64,000 bases of DNA from Paenibacillaceae bacterium (GTDB taxonomy: Bacteria > Bacillota > Bacilli > Paenibacillales > Paenibacillaceae): the NCBI GenBank assembly GCA_004134985.1, contig REGQ01000013.1, forward strand, positions 1-64,000, given 5' to 3'. The position numbers and the translations under genes were made by a program. The notes under the pieces were generated by a model. It saw nothing but the letters and a program-made list of their open reading frames with translations. It searched no databases and was not told the DNA's origin. This document shows, one piece after another, positions 18,609-29,119 of the stretch. Position 1 is the first letter of the stretch, and each line of letters starts with the position of its first letter.

Positions 18609-18995
18609 ATGCATAATTCATCCAAAAAAGCATGGGAGCCAGGAACACAAGTAAAAATGATGTATAAGACCGGACTGTATGCTGGCGAATTGGTGGAAAT
18701 AAATGGTCCGCGCGCTGTTGTGAAGGTGCTAGCCGTATTAAAGCATCCGGAACAAGGCGACTTGCATCACCCCTATGAGCCTGATGTGCCTTTTTTTCAT
18801 GAACGGCGAGCGCTCAGCTATACGGAGAAAGCGTTGGCGCCGCTTGGGGATGTGGAATTGTATGAAGCTGACATTCCCGATTATCGTGAATCATTGGAGC
18901 GATCGCTGCATGGAGAAATCAACAGAATTGACAAGCTGAAGCGCTGGTCGGAGCGGGCGCTTGAGCAATTGCATAGGCTGCAGACAGAATATTAG
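18609..18995 (+). CDS. kapB: KapB, kinase-associated protein B
   Basis: A 128-residue protein matching KapB: GTQVKMMYKTGLYAGELVEI, a KVLAVLKHPEQGDLHHP segment and a PFFHERRALSYTEK motif. In B. subtilis KapB is needed for KinB input into the sporulation phosphorelay and is encoded next to kinB. Here no kinase gene is adjacent; the only sensor kinase in the window is at 9330. Despite the historical name there is no lipobox in this sequence. AATGGAGGGG precedes the start. Confidence 0.88.
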   Translation: MHNSSKKAWEPGTQVKMMYKTGLYAGELVEINGPRAVVKVLAVLKHPEQGDLHHPYEPDVPFFHERRALSYTEKALAPLGDVELYEADIPDYRESLERSLHGEINRIDKLKRWSERALEQLHRLQTEY

Positions 18996-19023
18996 CCCAG
19001 CGTCAGCAAAGCAGATTGAGCGC

Positions 19024-19045
19024 CCCTGTACCGGGAAGTACAGGG
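19024..19045. terminator. Hairpin between kapB and the SGNH hydrolase gene
   Basis: CCCTGTAC and GTACAGGG form an 8-bp stem with a 6-base loop between convergent genes; no T tract. Confidence 0.45.
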
Positions 19046-19065
19046 ACACTCCTCATCAAACGGAA

Positions 19066-20358
19066 TTAACGATTGATAAAGGCGGTTTTCAATGTTGACC
19101 GATACTCTACTTGATAATCAAGGCCATCGGCCAGCACAGCCAGAGGCACATAAATTTTTTGCTCCTTGCCTACGTGATGCAGAAATGCCGGAGTATCGAT
19201 ATTGACTGACTTGCCGTTCACAAGCATCGTTGTTGCGCCCACTGCCAGTTCCACAGTATTGCTGCCGAGCGTAATCGTTACCGCCTTGGCTTTATTGTCC
19301 CATTTGGTCTCGGCTCCCATGGCATCGGCAATATCGCGGAATGCCAGATAGGTTCGGTTGGCCTTCAGCACAGGCTTGAATGGCGTAACCACTTCCTTGC
19401 CATTAACGATAACGGAGATGCCTACATCCTCTGCACGCGGCAGCGGAGTGCGGTATTCGTTCCAGATCGTATCTGCGAAAGCTTTGCCGATCACCGCGTA
19501 GCCGTCCTGGTTCGGATGGATATCCTTCTTGAGAATCCAGGTCAAGCTTTGCTCGCGGAGGGAGAACTTTTCGGCTGAATGGGCGACTTCGGCTTTAACG
19601 CCTTCACTCGTCAGCTTAGCGATAACGCCATCAATCTGTTTGGTAGCCTGACCAACGTATTTCTGAATCTGATCGTACTGTACTTGCGATACCCCTACGA
19701 TGGCTAAATTAGGTACAGGAGAGTATACATCTGATACGACGATGCGAGCATTAGGCGCAATCGAATGAATAGTTCGTAGCGAAGCTTCCAGCGCCGCTGT
19801 ATAGCTTGTGAATTTGTTGCTGCTCCATTCCTCAAGATCTGCATCAGGATTGCGGGCAATGGTAATGATATCCGAGAAATCATTGCCGCCGATCGTCAGA
19901 ACAACGAGATCCGCTTGCTCAAGATTGCTGCGCAGTGCGCCGGTTTGTGCCAGCAGAGCCGCGGCGCGCGGATCCTTGTCAGCGCCTGCAATGTCGGCTG
20001 CCGCTGGAGAAGTTCCTATCTGGGCCGCTTCAAGCCAGTTTTTCAGCCCCTCGGATTTGAGGCCCAGCAGACCGTAATTGACATATTGCGCGCGTCCGTG
20101 AAACAGCGCTTGTTCATAAATCCGCTCCACATAACCGTAAGGAATCGATTGCTCAGTAAACTCAAACTCATAGCCGGCAGTTAATGAATCCCCTATAGCT
20201 ACAATGCGGAACGGAGAAGCGGCCTCCGTTTGCACGGCTTCTTTTTGAATGACCGGCGTTTTTGATTCGGCAGCCGCCACAGGCGCCCCGTTCAACAGCG
20301 AGGCGGACAGGAGCACTGCGGCAGCCCCCAAAGTTATCTTCCTAATATTTCTGCTCAA
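19066..20358 (-). CDS. Secreted SGNH/GDSL hydrolase with copper-amine-oxidase-like C-terminal domain
   Basis: A 430-residue exported esterase or lipase. A signal peptide ends near AAAES. SGNH block I is IGDSLTAGYE (Ser near residue 58), block III IGGND, and block V DIHPNQDGY supplies the Asp and His. The last 120 residues form a copper amine oxidase N-terminal-like domain (VNGKEVVTPFKPVLKANRTYLAFRDIADAMG), used in Paenibacillus as a wall or surface module. An ATG at 20376 is in frame, but AAGGAAGTGG points to the TTG at 20358. Substrate unknown; acyl groups on cell-surface glycans or external lipids are options. Confidence 0.9.
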   Translation of the reverse strand: MSRNIRKITLGAAAVLLSASLLNGAPVAAAESKTPVIQKEAVQTEAASPFRIVAIGDSLTAGYEFEFTEQSIPYGYVERIYEQALFHGRAQYVNYGLLGLKSEGLKNWLEAAQIGTSPAAADIAGADKDPRAAALLAQTGALRSNLEQADLVVLTIGGNDFSDIITIARNPDADLEEWSSNKFTSYTAALEASLRTIHSIAPNARIVVSDVYSPVPNLAIVGVSQVQYDQIQKYVGQATKQIDGVIAKLTSEGVKAEVAHSAEKFSLREQSLTWILKKDIHPNQDGYAVIGKAFADTIWNEYRTPLPRAEDVGISVIVNGKEVVTPFKPVLKANRTYLAFRDIADAMGAETKWDNKAKAVTITLGSNTVELAVGATTMLVNGKSVNIDTPAFLHHVGKEQKIYVPLAVLADGLDYQVEYRSTLKTAFINR

Positions 20359-20755
20359 AAAATCCACTTCCTTCATTTATAATAAGTAAGTATAGGCATT
20401 AAAGTTTTCTTATCGCGATCATAAAAAGATTAAATTGATATCGTTTTGTATGGATGTTAAAATAATATAATCGAAAAGGTAGTGAATATAAGTAATCTCG
20501 GCCCCGTTTTCCAACTTTTCACGAACATTAGATACTAATATCAGGATTTTTGTTCGGACTCGATGTTCTCCACAGCAACCCGGTTATTTGTAAGATCACA
20601 GCGACTTTTTTTGGAAATTATCTAAAAAAGTATCACCCCCTATATTATTCTAAAATAAAGCAGGGGAAGAAGCAAAAGATATTGTCACTTTCTCGTAAGT
20701 AACGCGCACCAATTTATTGGCTGCCTAAATTTAAATAGTAGGAAGGTTGCAGACA
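20359..20755. other. Intergenic region upstream of gltB
   Basis: About 400 AT-rich bases. A TATAAT sits at 20466-20471 with only a weak -35 (TTTTGT), and an imperfect dyad TTATTCTAAAATAA lies at about 20645-20658. I could not recognise GltC, TnrA or riboswitch consensus sequences. Confidence 0.45.
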
Positions 20756-23700
20756 ATGACAAAACAACAGTTGAGATTGCCGCCTAAACAGGGTTTGTAT
20801 GACCCGCAATTTGAGAAAGATGCCTGTGGCATGGGCTTTGTGGCGAATATTCGCGGGATCAAGTCGCATGAGATTATTAAACAGGCTTTGACCGTACTTG
20901 AAAACATGGAGCATCGCGGAGGACAGGGCAGTGAGCCGAATACAGGCGATGGCGCCGGCATTATGCTGCAAATCCCGCATCGTTTTTTTGTACGGGAAAT
21001 GGAGCAGTTTGGCATTGAGCTGCCCGGGGAAGGCGATTATGCGGTCGGAATGCTCTTTCTGCCGCAAGACAAGCAGGTACGGGCAGCCCAGGAGCGTGTG
21101 CTGGAGCAGATTGTAGAGGAAGAAGGGCAGACCTTTATCGGCTGGCGGACTGTGCCTACCAATGATGAGAAGCTGGGTGCCTCGGCCAAAGCAGCGAAAC
21201 CGTATGTGCGTCAAATTATGATCGGAAGAAATTCGTCCTTGGAAGGGGAACTTCCCTTCGAGCGTAAATTGTATGTGATTCGCAAAAGGGCGGAGCATGC
21301 CATTCGCTATTCCGGCATGGAAGGCGGGGACAGCTTTTATTTCTCCAGTCTGTCCAGCAAAAAAATCGTCTATAAAGGGATGCTGACCACAGAACAGGTA
21401 CGTTCCTTCTATATTGAGCTTAGCGATGAACGCTTTGAGACAGCAATTGCGCTTGTGCACTCCCGTTTCAGTACCAACACCTTCCCAAGCTGGGAGCGGG
21501 CGCATCCATACCGTTATTTGATTCATAATGGTGAAATCAATACGCTGCGGGGCAATGTCAACTGGATGCATGCCCGTCAAACCCTCTGTGAAACTGCGCT
21601 TTTTGGCGAAGATATGGCCAAAATCAAACCTATTATCAATCCCGATGGTTCGGACACCGCAATGTTCGACAATACACTGGAGTTTTTATATCTCTCCGGC
21701 CGCTCGCTGCCGCATGCAGCGATGATGATGGTACCGGAACCTTGGTCCAAGCACGAAAACATGAGCGACGAAAAACGCGCATTCTATGAGTATCACAGCT
21801 GTCTGATGGAGCCATGGGATGGCCCTGCTGCCATGGCGTTTACCGACGGATCGCAAATCGGCGCGATTCTGGACCGCAATGGCTTGCGCCCGGCTCGTTA
21901 TTACGTCACCAAAGATGATGTTATCATTTTGGGTTCCGAAGCCGGCACCGTTCCCGTTGAGCCGGAAAATATCCGCTATAAAGACCGGTTGCGTCCGGGG
22001 AAAATTTTGCTGGTCGACACGCGTGAAGGCCGCATTATTTCCGACGAAGAGGTCAAAGCGAAAATTATTGGTGAGCAGCCTTACCAGGAGTGGCTCGAGG
22101 AGCATCTGATCGGTCTTGACGATCTGCCTGAAGCGCGCGAGCTGCCAGAGCCGGATCATGAGTCCGTGCAGCGGCGTCAGCAGGCGTTCGGCTACACATT
22201 CGAAGATTTGCGCAAAGTGCTGGAGCCGATGGCGGGCAGCGGTGTAGAGCCGATTGCCTCCATGGGGTATGATGCGCCACTTGCTGTATTATCAGAACGT
22301 CCACAGCGTCTGTACAACTATTTCAAGCAGATGTTCGCGCAAGTTACGAATCCGCCAATCGATGCGATCCGGGAAGAAATCATTACATCGACGGCAACGA
22401 CGATCGGACCGGAGCGCAATTTGCTGGACCCGCAGCCTGAGAGCTGCCGCCATATCCGGCTGGAAACGCCGGTATTGTCCAATGAGGATTTTGCGAAGCT
22501 GCGTCATGTCAGACGTCCGGGCTTCAAATCCATCACTTTGCCGATTTTCTTTATCGCCGCGGCTGGGGAGGCGGGGCTGCGCGATGCGATTACTGAAATG
22601 TGCGAGGCGGCAGACCGCGTCATTGACAAAGGCCATAACGTTATTATTCTTTCCGACCGCGGCATTGACAAGGAGAATGCGGCAATTCCGGCATTGCTTG
22701 CTGTTTCATCGCTTCATCACCACCTGATTCGACAAGGCACCCGGACGAAAGTGAGTATTCTGCTGGAGTCTGGCGAACCGCGTGAAGTGCATCATTATGC
22801 GCTGCTGCTTGGGTATGGTGTGAGCGCAGTTAACCCTTATCTGGCTTTTGAAACGCTGGATGATATGATCAGCCAAGGCATGCTGCAAGGCATCTCGCAT
22901 GACAAAGCGGTCAAAAATTATATTAAAGCCGCCACCAAAGGCGTCGTTAAAATTTTATCGAAAATGGGAATTTCCACGATTCAATCTTACCGCGGCGCAC
23001 AAATTTTTGAGGCAGTCGGTCTGAAAGAAGAATTGGTTGAGCAATATTTCACCTGGACGCCTTCACGTATTGGCGGCATTGGGCTGGACGTTATTGCCGA
23101 GGAAGCATTAAAGGCGCATTACCGCGCTTTCAGCGGCAGGGAAGGCACCGATCTTGAACTGGATGCCGGCGGGGACTATCAGTGGCGCAAAGATGGCGAA
23201 GACCATCTGTTTACGCCGCAGACGATCCATACGCTGCAAATGTCCTGTCGGGCCAATGACTACAATTTGTATAAAAAATTCTCGTCACTGGTACAGGGAG
23301 AGAACAAAAAGCATCTAACCTTGCGTTCCTTGTTATCCTTCAAGAAGGATACAGCTTCTGTGCCGCTGGAAGAGGTTGAATCTGTCGAAGCTATTGTGAA
23401 ACGGTTCAAGACGGGAGCCATGTCCTATGGTTCGATCAGCAAGGAAGCTCATGAAAGTCTGGCCATCGCGATGAACCGAATCGGCGCGAAGTCGAACACG
23501 GGCGAAGGCGGGGAAGATCCGGCCCGCTATACGCCGGATGCCAACGGGGATTCCCGCCGCAGTGCGATCAAGCAGGTCGCCTCCGGACGGTTCGGTGTAA
23601 CCAGCAACTATTTGATCAATGCGGATGAAATCCAAATCAAGATGGCTCAGGGCGCGAAACCGGGCGAGGGCGGACAGCTTCCAGGCCGCAAAGTGTACCC

Positions 23701-25360
23701 GTGGGTAGCAGAAGTGCGCGGCTCGACACCAGGAGTAGGACTGATTTCGCCGCCGCCGCATCATGATATTTATTCCATTGAGGATCTTGCAGAATTGATT
23801 CACGATCTGAAAAATGCGAATCCGCGCGCGCGTATTAACGTGAAGCTCGTTTCTGAGGTTGGTGTAGGCACGATTGCAGCCGGCGTTGCCAAAGGACGCG
23901 CGGATGTTATTCTGATCAGCGGCTATGATGGTGGAACGGGCGCTTCTCCGCTCGCTTCGCTTCGTCACGCTGGCATGCCGTGGGAACTGGGGCTTGCCGA
24001 GACGCATCAGACACTGATGCTGAACAATTTGCGTGACCGCGTCGTTGTGGAATGTGACGGCAAAATGATGAACGGCCGCGATCTGGCCATCGCTGCGCTG
24101 CTTGGCGCGGAAGAATTCGGCTTCTCTACCGCACCGCTTGTTGTATTGGGCTGCGTGATGATGCGGGTATGTCAATTGGATACTTGTCCGGTAGGGGTGG
24201 CGACACAAAATCCCGAGCTGCGCAAGAAATATATGGGCGATCCGGGCCATGTCGTCAACTATATGCTGTTCATTGCGCAGGAACTGCGTGAAATTATGGC
24301 AGAGCTTGGCTTCCGGACCATTGAGGAAATGGTCGGACGAGTGGACATGCTGGAAACAGAGCAGTTGATCCATCATTACAAAGCCAAAGGCATCGATTTG
24401 ACGCCGCTTCTGCATCAGCCTGAGGTTGCGGCAGACGCAGTGCGCCACTATGCTGTACCGCAAAATCACGGTTTGGAACTGTCGCTTGATATGAGAGAAC
24501 TTGTTCCGCTTGCGCGTCCTGCACTGGAGCGGGGGGAACGTGTGCAAGGCTCCTTCCCGATTCGGAATATTGATCGCGTTGTGGGCACGATTCTCGGCAG
24601 TGAGGTCACTAGGCAGTATGGCGCCAAAGGGTTGCCTGAGGACACGATCAGACTGCAGTTTACCGGCTCGGCCGGCCAAAGCTTCGGTGCCTTTATTCCT
24701 AACGGAATGACGCTCGCACTGGAAGGCGACTCCAATGACTATGTCGGCAAAGGGTTGTCAGGCGGCAAGATTATTGTGAGGCCTTCATCGAAATCAACAT
24801 TTGCCGCCGAGGAAAATGTCATTATCGGGAATACCGCTCTCTATGGCGCAACAAGCGGAGAAGCTTACATCCGCGGCATTGCCGGCGAACGCTTCGCGGT
24901 CCGCAACAGCGGCGCACGCGTCGTCGTAGAAGGTGTGGGCGATCACGGATGTGAATATATGACGGGAGGCCGGGTCGTTGTACTTGGCGGTGCAGGACGC
25001 AACTTTGCGGCAGGGATGTCAGGCGGTGTTGCCTATGTTTATGATGCTGACGGAAGCTTCTTCGAGCAATGCAACCGCGAGATGGTCGCATTGGAGCGGT
25101 TGGAAGAGGAAACCGACATCCAGGAAGTACGCAGCCTTGTAGAGCGGCATTTTGAATATACGGGCAGTGTCCCTGCACAAGGTATTCTCGCAAACTGGGA
25201 AGCGGCGCTCATCAATTTCGTGAAAGTCATTCCAAAGGACTACAAACGGATGATCGAACAGATTGGGAAAATGGAGCGTAAAGGACTGGAAGGCGAAGAA
25301 GCGCTGCTTGCTGCTTTCGAAGCAAATATGCGAGATCTTGCCCGGGTCGGCGGCAATTAA
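20756..25360 (+). CDS. gltB: Glutamate synthase, large subunit
   Basis: A 1534-residue GOGAT alpha subunit that makes glutamate from glutamine and 2-oxoglutarate. A 23-residue propeptide precedes Cys24 ([11 protein letters not shown]), the N-terminal nucleophile of the glutaminase domain. The central and FMN domains follow, with [21 protein letters not shown], then the 3Fe-4S cysteines in [15 protein letters not shown] (from about residue 1133) and the GXGXG beta-helix domain. GGAAGG at 20741-20746 selects ATG 20756 over the TTG at 20747. The partner gltD is not in the window, unlike the usual gltAB pair. Confidence 0.97.
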   Translation: MTKQQLRLPPKQGLYDPQFEKDACGMGFVANIRGIKSHEIIKQALTVLENMEHRGGQGSEPNTGDGAGIMLQIPHRFFVREMEQFGIELPGEGDYAVGMLFLPQDKQVRAAQERVLEQIVEEEGQTFIGWRTVPTNDEKLGASAKAAKPYVRQIMIGRNSSLEGELPFERKLYVIRKRAEHAIRYSGMEGGDSFYFSSLSSKKIVYKGMLTTEQVRSFYIELSDERFETAIALVHSRFSTNTFPSWERAHPYRYLIHNGEINTLRGNVNWMHARQTLCETALFGEDMAKIKPIINPDGSDTAMFDNTLEFLYLSGRSLPHAAMMMVPEPWSKHENMSDEKRAFYEYHSCLMEPWDGPAAMAFTDGSQIGAILDRNGLRPARYYVTKDDVIILGSEAGTVPVEPENIRYKDRLRPGKILLVDTREGRIISDEEVKAKIIGEQPYQEWLEEHLIGLDDLPEARELPEPDHESVQRRQQAFGYTFEDLRKVLEPMAGSGVEPIASMGYDAPLAVLSERPQRLYNYFKQMFAQVTNPPIDAIREEIITSTATTIGPERNLLDPQPESCRHIRLETPVLSNEDFAKLRHVRRPGFKSITLPIFFIAAAGEAGLRDAITEMCEAADRVIDKGHNVIILSDRGIDKENAAIPALLAVSSLHHHLIRQGTRTKVSILLESGEPREVHHYALLLGYGVSAVNPYLAFETLDDMISQGMLQGISHDKAVKNYIKAATKGVVKILSKMGISTIQSYRGAQIFEAVGLKEELVEQYFTWTPSRIGGIGLDVIAEEALKAHYRAFSGREGTDLELDAGGDYQWRKDGEDHLFTPQTIHTLQMSCRANDYNLYKKFSSLVQGENKKHLTLRSLLSFKKDTASVPLEEVESVEAIVKRFKTGAMSYGSISKEAHESLAIAMNRIGAKSNTGEGGEDPARYTPDANGDSRRSAIKQVASGRFGVTSNYLINADEIQIKMAQGAKPGEGGQLPGRKVYPWVAEVRGSTPGVGLISPPPHHDIYSIEDLAELIHDLKNANPRARINVKLVSEVGVGTIAAGVAKGRADVILISGYDGGTGASPLASLRHAGMPWELGLAETHQTLMLNNLRDRVVVECDGKMMNGRDLAIAALLGAEEFGFSTAPLVVLGCVMMRVCQLDTCPVGVATQNPELRKKYMGDPGHVVNYMLFIAQELREIMAELGFRTIEEMVGRVDMLETEQLIHHYKAKGIDLTPLLHQPEVAADAVRHYAVPQNHGLELSLDMRELVPLARPALERGERVQGSFPIRNIDRVVGTILGSEVTRQYGAKGLPEDTIRLQFTGSAGQSFGAFIPNGMTLALEGDSNDYVGKGLSGGKIIVRPSSKSTFAAEENVIIGNTALYGATSGEAYIRGIAGERFAVRNSGARVVVEGVGDHGCEYMTGGRVVVLGGAGRNFAAGMSGGVAYVYDADGSFFEQCNREMVALERLEEETDIQEVRSLVERHFEYTGSVPAQGILANWEAALINFVKVIPKDYKRMIEQIGKMERKGLEGEEALLAAFEANMRDLARVGGN

Positions 25361-25488
25361 TACAAACGTGTAAGATTTAATCCATCAATTCGACAAAAGA
25401 AATATTTTTACGACATCATCATCCGACACACAGCGATTCCCTTATCAGTTATACTAGGAAAATAGTTTAACTTGATGGGGGAGTTGTA

Positions 25489-25662
25489 GTGTTGGCTATG
25501 GATGACAAGAAGGAGCCTGAGCTTTCATCTTTTGCTGTCGTGCTTGATGTGCGACACATACTAGTGCAATTAGGGATAGATCAACAAAAATGGTTGAAGG
25601 ATTTATCATCATCTGGCAGACTCCCAACTGTGAAACATACAAATTCCGATCATCTTTCTTAA
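25489..25662 (+). CDS. 57-residue protein of unknown function
   Basis: A short frame starting GTG at 25489 (or TTG 25492) behind GGGGGAG at 25477-25483. The product starts MLAMDDKKEPELSSFAVV, continues with a compact helical centre (LDVRHILVQLGIDQQKWLKD) and ends in a polar tail. A TATACT box lies at 25450-25455, and a strong terminator follows the stop by six bases, which together make a complete transcription unit. I do not recognise the family. Confidence 0.55.
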   Translation: MLAMDDKKEPELSSFAVVLDVRHILVQLGIDQQKWLKDLSSSGRLPTVKHTNSDHLS

Positions 25663-25667
25663 CATAA

Positions 25668-25706
25668 AAAACCCCCCTGTGTCATACGCCACAGGGGGGT
25701 TTTGCT
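25668..25706. terminator. Strong terminator between the 57-aa gene and the XRE regulator
   Basis: AAAACCCCCCTGTG pairs with CACAGGGGGGTTTT, 14 bp with an 8-base loop; A-rich before and T-rich after, so usable in both directions. Confidence 0.93.
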
Positions 25707-25742
25707 TTTGATAAAATTAAACGCGAAGCGTTTGCGCTTGCG

Positions 25743-26111
25743 TTAATTCATCATTCGCTCTGCCCGAATAAAAGCGATAAACCGCCTTGATTCCTCCGGT
25801 GTCAAAGCCTGACCGTCAATGGTAAGGGAAAAGCGCTCCATCAGTTCCTCGTCAGACAATTCAAGCTGATCGACAAACTCACGAACTTCATCATCTAATA
25901 TGCCTTTTGGATTCGAAGTGCGGCCGACCAGATAATCGACAGAGACCTCGAATAAATCCGCAAATTTGGAGAGGGTTTCTGCATCGGGCTCTCGTCGGTT
26001 TTTTTCGTAATGGGATAGGGCCGCACGAGAAATCCCCAGTTTGGCAGACGTCTGTTCCTGTGTCCACCCCCGTTCATCTCTCAATTGTGCGATTCGTTCT
26101 CCACTGTTCAT
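25743..26111 (-). CDS. XRE-family HTH regulator, candidate master regulator of the EPS/peptide locus
   Basis: A 122-residue repressor-like protein. Residues 1-60 are a lambda-repressor-type HTH (GERIAQLRDERGWTQEQTSAKLGISRAALSHYEKNRREP with the usual SxYExxRREPDxExLxxxAxxFxVSxDYLxG form). The C-terminal half (DDEVREFVDQLELSDEELMERF) is helical and probably dimerises. The frame reaches 26168, but the GGGGATCAT before ATG 26111 sets the start. It is transcribed away from the polysaccharide locus. Its intergenic region has three copies of a palindrome that recurs before the other units of the locus, suggesting autoregulation and control of the whole region; this is inference. Confidence 0.88.
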   Translation of the reverse strand: MNSGERIAQLRDERGWTQEQTSAKLGISRAALSHYEKNRREPDAETLSKFADLFEVSVDYLVGRTSNPKGILDDEVREFVDQLELSDEELMERFSLTIDGQALTPEESRRFIAFIRAERMMN

Positions 26112-26173
26112 TATGATCCCCCTAAGCAACATATATTTCATATTAATATGGAAAGACGCGAAATGCATTTAAT

Positions 26174-26272
26174 GAAACAAATTGTATCTTTCGAGCGATT
26201 TTTCACGAAAAAAACATTGACACGATACAGTTTGTAACGTAAAGTGAACGTATATAGGATACGTATCGTATC
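26174..26272. promoter_or_regulatory. Divergent regulatory region with three XRE-type operators and the PilZ-gene promoter
   Basis: TTGACA at 26217-26222 and TAAAGT at 26240-26245 with a 17-base spacer form a rightward promoter. Three 15-bp dyads are present: GAAACAAATTGTATC at 26174-26188, GATACAGTTTGTAAC at 26224-26238 inside the promoter spacer, and GATACGTATCGTATC at 26258-26272. The form GATAC-N5-GTATC is like operators of XRE-type repressors, for example Xre of the B. subtilis PBSX prophage as I recall it. Confidence 0.8.
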
Positions 26273-26321
26273 ATAAATAGGTGAATATATTCAAATTTGC
26301 CTTAAGGACGGAGAGGACAAA

Positions 26322-26714
26322 TTGAAGCTTCAGATATTGGAACCAGCGGAATCTGAGCTGCGCATCATTGAAGTACGAGGCAGCCCTGTAATAACCAAAA
26401 CGGCGCGCGTGCTTGCAATGGAGTTGAGTCCGGCATCCGTAACTTTTAAAACCTATCTGGACTTGCCTCTAAACCGAAATTATACCGTTAATATTCAATT
26501 TAGTGTCGCTTACATCCGGTTGCAGCTGCAAGGGAGAATCGCTGCCAAAAGCAGCAGCGGCAACTTGTTTATGTACACAATGTTGTTTAACCATACCGAT
26601 TCACCCTCCAAATCGGAGCTTATTTACACGTTAAATTACCTGCTTCTTCGGCAAAGCCCGAATCAATACCGCATTCATCGGCTGTATCGCATGATATGCA
26701 ACGGACAAGCTTAA
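26322..26714 (+). CDS. PilZ-like protein
   Basis: A 130-residue protein starting TTG at 26322 behind GGAGAGGAC. The alternating strand pattern (ARVLAMELSPASVTFKTYLDLPLNRNYTVNIQF...LQLQGRIAAKSSSGNLFMYTMLFNH) resembles a PilZ barrel, but the c-di-GMP-binding RxxxR and D/NxSxxG motifs are not intact, so binding of the nucleotide is doubtful. It is the first gene behind the operator-controlled promoter at 26217 and precedes the priming transferase. A role in controlling polysaccharide synthesis is plausible. Confidence 0.6.
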   Translation: MKLQILEPAESELRIIEVRGSPVITKTARVLAMELSPASVTFKTYLDLPLNRNYTVNIQFSVAYIRLQLQGRIAAKSSSGNLFMYTMLFNHTDSPSKSELIYTLNYLLLRQSPNQYRIHRLYRMICNGQA

Positions 26715-26830
26715 TCTTTATTATAGCGCAATCTTGCCTAAATGAACAAAGCAGATTATTTTGCAAAGCAGGTAACGCCTTCTGCACCTCAACATTGCAG
26801 GGGAAAAAGAGAGAATAGGGTGAGTGAGAA

Positions 26831-27508
26831 ATGAAGAAGATGCTGGGCGCTGGTTCCTATTATTCTGACCGGGGCACGGTGACTGCTATACCCAAGGAAC
26901 GGTTTCACTACACCGCAACGAAGCGGCTTATGGATATCCTCGGAGCTGTAATTGGCTTGCTGGTTGCTATGCCCGTGTTTGCAGTCATTGCTGCAGCAAT
27001 CAAGCTGGAGGATCGGAGCGGTCCTATTTTTTTTCATCAGGTGCGGGTTGGCAAAAACGGTGTCCCTTTCAAAATGCATAAATTTCGTTCCATGGTATCG
27101 AATGCGGAGCAGCAGCTTGGCGAGCTGTTGAACCAGAACGAAATCGACGGACCGATGTTCAAGATGAAAAACGATCCCCGGATGACTCGCATTGGCAGAT
27201 GGATACGCAAAACCAGTTTGGATGAACTGCCGCAGTTGTGGAATGTACTGAAAGGCGAAATGTCATTGGTCGGTCCAAGACCGCCGCTTCCAAGAGAAGT
27301 GGAGCGTTATACACTTTACGATAAACAACGTTTGGAAGTGATTCCAGGCTGTACAGGACTATGGCAAATAAGCGGACGGAATCACTTGAGTTTCTACGAC
27401 ATGGTCGAATTGGACCTGCATTACATTCGTCACCGCTCCGTGTGGTGGGATATCAAAATAATGATGTTCACCGTGACTATGCTGCTGGGTTCCAAAAACG
27501 CCTATTAA
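26831..27508 (+). CDS. Priming sugar transferase (undecaprenyl-phosphate sugar-1-phosphate transferase)
   Basis: A 225-residue bacterial sugar transferase. One membrane helix (residues 35-58) is followed by the catalytic domain with KFRSM, the KTSLDELPQLWNVLKGEMSLVGPRP core and PGCTGLWQISGR. This family moves a sugar-1-phosphate from UDP-sugar to undecaprenyl phosphate to begin each repeat unit. The short form without the large N-terminal region resembles EpsL or CpsE C-terminal domains. It heads the polysaccharide-building genes. Confidence 0.93.
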   Translation: MKKMLGAGSYYSDRGTVTAIPKERFHYTATKRLMDILGAVIGLLVAMPVFAVIAAAIKLEDRSGPIFFHQVRVGKNGVPFKMHKFRSMVSNAEQQLGELLNQNEIDGPMFKMKNDPRMTRIGRWIRKTSLDELPQLWNVLKGEMSLVGPRPPLPREVERYTLYDKQRLEVIPGCTGLWQISGRNHLSFYDMVELDLHYIRHRSVWWDIKIMMFTVTMLLGSKNAY

Positions 27509-27657
27509 GCGGCCGCTCTGGCATCCCATGCTTCGGAAATGCAGTTGCAGAGATATCCGGCTATTCTCCCGCATATATATAGAATTGCAAATGACTGGCA
27601 AGGGAGAATACTGGCGGACGCGAGGTTTTCGCGATGCACACGGCGAGGAGTGGGAAT

Positions 27658-28224
27658 GTGAATATTATTGAAACGAAGCTTGATGGTGTATGGATTGTGG
27701 AAACGAACGTCCATGGTGATGTCAGGGGATTTTTTACGGAAAGCTATACAAAGCCGAAGTTTATCGAATCAGGCATACCCTATGAGTTTATTCAGGATAA
27801 CCATTCCTTCTCCGCTGAGGCGGGCACACTGCGGGGACTGCATTACCAATTGTCTCCAAAGGCGCAAACGAAGCTGGTGCGGGTAATTGCAGGAGCAATT
27901 TATGATGTTGTTGTTGATATCCGCAGCGGTTCCCCTACTTATGGCAAGTGGGTGGGAGTGATCTTAAGTGAGAGCAACCGTCGTCAGCTGCTTGTACCTA
28001 AAGGGTTTGCCCATGGTTTCTGTACATTGACCCCGAACACGCAGGTCATATACAAGGTGGATAATCTGCATTCCAAAGAACTTGACAGAGGCATACTGTG
28101 GTCAGACCGTGAGCTGGATATCGACTGGCCGGCCACCCATGTCATATTGTCGGAGAAAGACAAGCGCCACCCGCCGCTGCTGCTGGCAGAAAATAATTTC
28201 ACCTGGCCGGGACCTGGCCTATGA
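27658..28224 (+). CDS. rfbC: dTDP-4-dehydrorhamnose 3,5-epimerase
   Basis: A 188-residue RmlC cupin starting GTG at 27658 with GAGGAG at 27645-27650 (an earlier ATG at 27634 has no binding site). DVRGFFTESY, the FIQDNHSFSAEAGTLRGLHYQ segment with the catalytic His, and PKGFAHGFCTL are all present. It epimerises dTDP-4-keto-6-deoxyglucose. Its stop overlaps the start of rfbD by four bases. Confidence 0.95.
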   Translation: MNIIETKLDGVWIVETNVHGDVRGFFTESYTKPKFIESGIPYEFIQDNHSFSAEAGTLRGLHYQLSPKAQTKLVRVIAGAIYDVVVDIRSGSPTYGKWVGVILSESNRRQLLVPKGFAHGFCTLTPNTQVIYKVDNLHSKELDRGILWSDRELDIDWPATHVILSEKDKRHPPLLLAENNFTWPGPGL

Positions 28225-29090
28225 GTCAAAAGTATTCTGGCAAGGTCGTCGTAACTGGAGCTGGCGGACAGTTAGGGCAGGATTTGTTGGCCCAATTGGA
28301 AGCATGCGGCTATGAGACGGTCGGTTATACGCGGACGCAGCTTGATGTCACGGTTTATGAGGAGGTAGACCGGATCATCATGGCGGATAGCCCCGATATT
28401 ATTATTCATACTGCTGCGTACACGAAGGTGGATCAAGCCGAAACTGAACAGGATGAGGCTTATCGGATTAACGCATACGGGACGCGCAATGTGGCCGTTG
28501 CCGGTCAGAAGGTCGGGGCCAAGCTGGTCTATTTAAGCACCGATTATGTGTTTGACGGCGAGGGCACTCACGAATATGACGAATTCCACCGTGTATCGCC
28601 CATCAATGTCTATGGCAAGTCAAAGCTGGCGGGGGAACAATTCGTCAGTCAATTTCATTCCCGTTATTTCATTGTCAGAACGTCATGGGTCTATGGCGAG
28701 AACGGCATTAATTTTGTGAAGACGATGCTCAAATTAGCTAGTGAAGGCAAACCGCTGCAAGTCGTGGACGATCAAATTGGCTGTCCGACCTATTCGGTTG
28801 ACCTGGCGCAAAGCATCGCCGAATTAATCATAACTGAAAAATATGGCATCTATCATATTTCCAACTCGGGAAGCTGCTCCTGGTATGAATTTGCCCAAGC
28901 GATCTTTGAACAGGCTCAGATCACAATTGAACTTAACCCGACCAGTTCCGGTCAGATCAAACGTGCGGCCAAACGGCCGGCATATTCTGTATTTAGGCAC
29001 CTGGCACTTGAAGCGAACGGCTTCCATCCCATGCGCACCTGGCGTGCTGCGCTTGCTGAATTTATTCCCAAGTTATTCGAAAGCACATAG
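28221..29090 (+). CDS. rfbD: dTDP-4-dehydrorhamnose reductase
   Basis: A 289-residue extended SDR. GAGGQLGQDL binds NADPH, and STDYVFDG with YGKSK supplies the catalytic Thr/Tyr/Lys. It reduces the RmlC product to dTDP-L-rhamnose. Coupled to rfbC by an ATGA overlap. The first two enzymes of the pathway, RmlA and RmlB, are not in this window and must be encoded elsewhere if the pathway is complete. Confidence 0.95.
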   Translation: MSQKYSGKVVVTGAGGQLGQDLLAQLEACGYETVGYTRTQLDVTVYEEVDRIIMADSPDIIIHTAAYTKVDQAETEQDEAYRINAYGTRNVAVAGQKVGAKLVYLSTDYVFDGEGTHEYDEFHRVSPINVYGKSKLAGEQFVSQFHSRYFIVRTSWVYGENGINFVKTMLKLASEGKPLQVVDDQIGCPTYSVDLAQSIAELIITEKYGIYHISNSGSCSWYEFAQAIFEQAQITIELNPTSSGQIKRAAKRPAYSVFRHLALEANGFHPMRTWRAALAEFIPKLFEST

Positions 29091-29119
29091 TAGTTATCAT
29101 GGTGGCAGGAGTGACGCGT

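Noticed and set aside
20714-21580. Reverse ORF of 288 codons opposite the start of gltB
   Set aside because: Antisense to the glutaminase domain, with no signature of its own.
23333-24679. Long reverse ORF (448 codons) opposite gltB
   Set aside because: Shadow of the high-quality gltB frame; no domain, no binding site.
26322-26714. A c-di-GMP-binding PilZ protein
   Set aside because: Fold-like pattern only; RxxxR and D/NxSxxG are not intact, so binding is not claimed.
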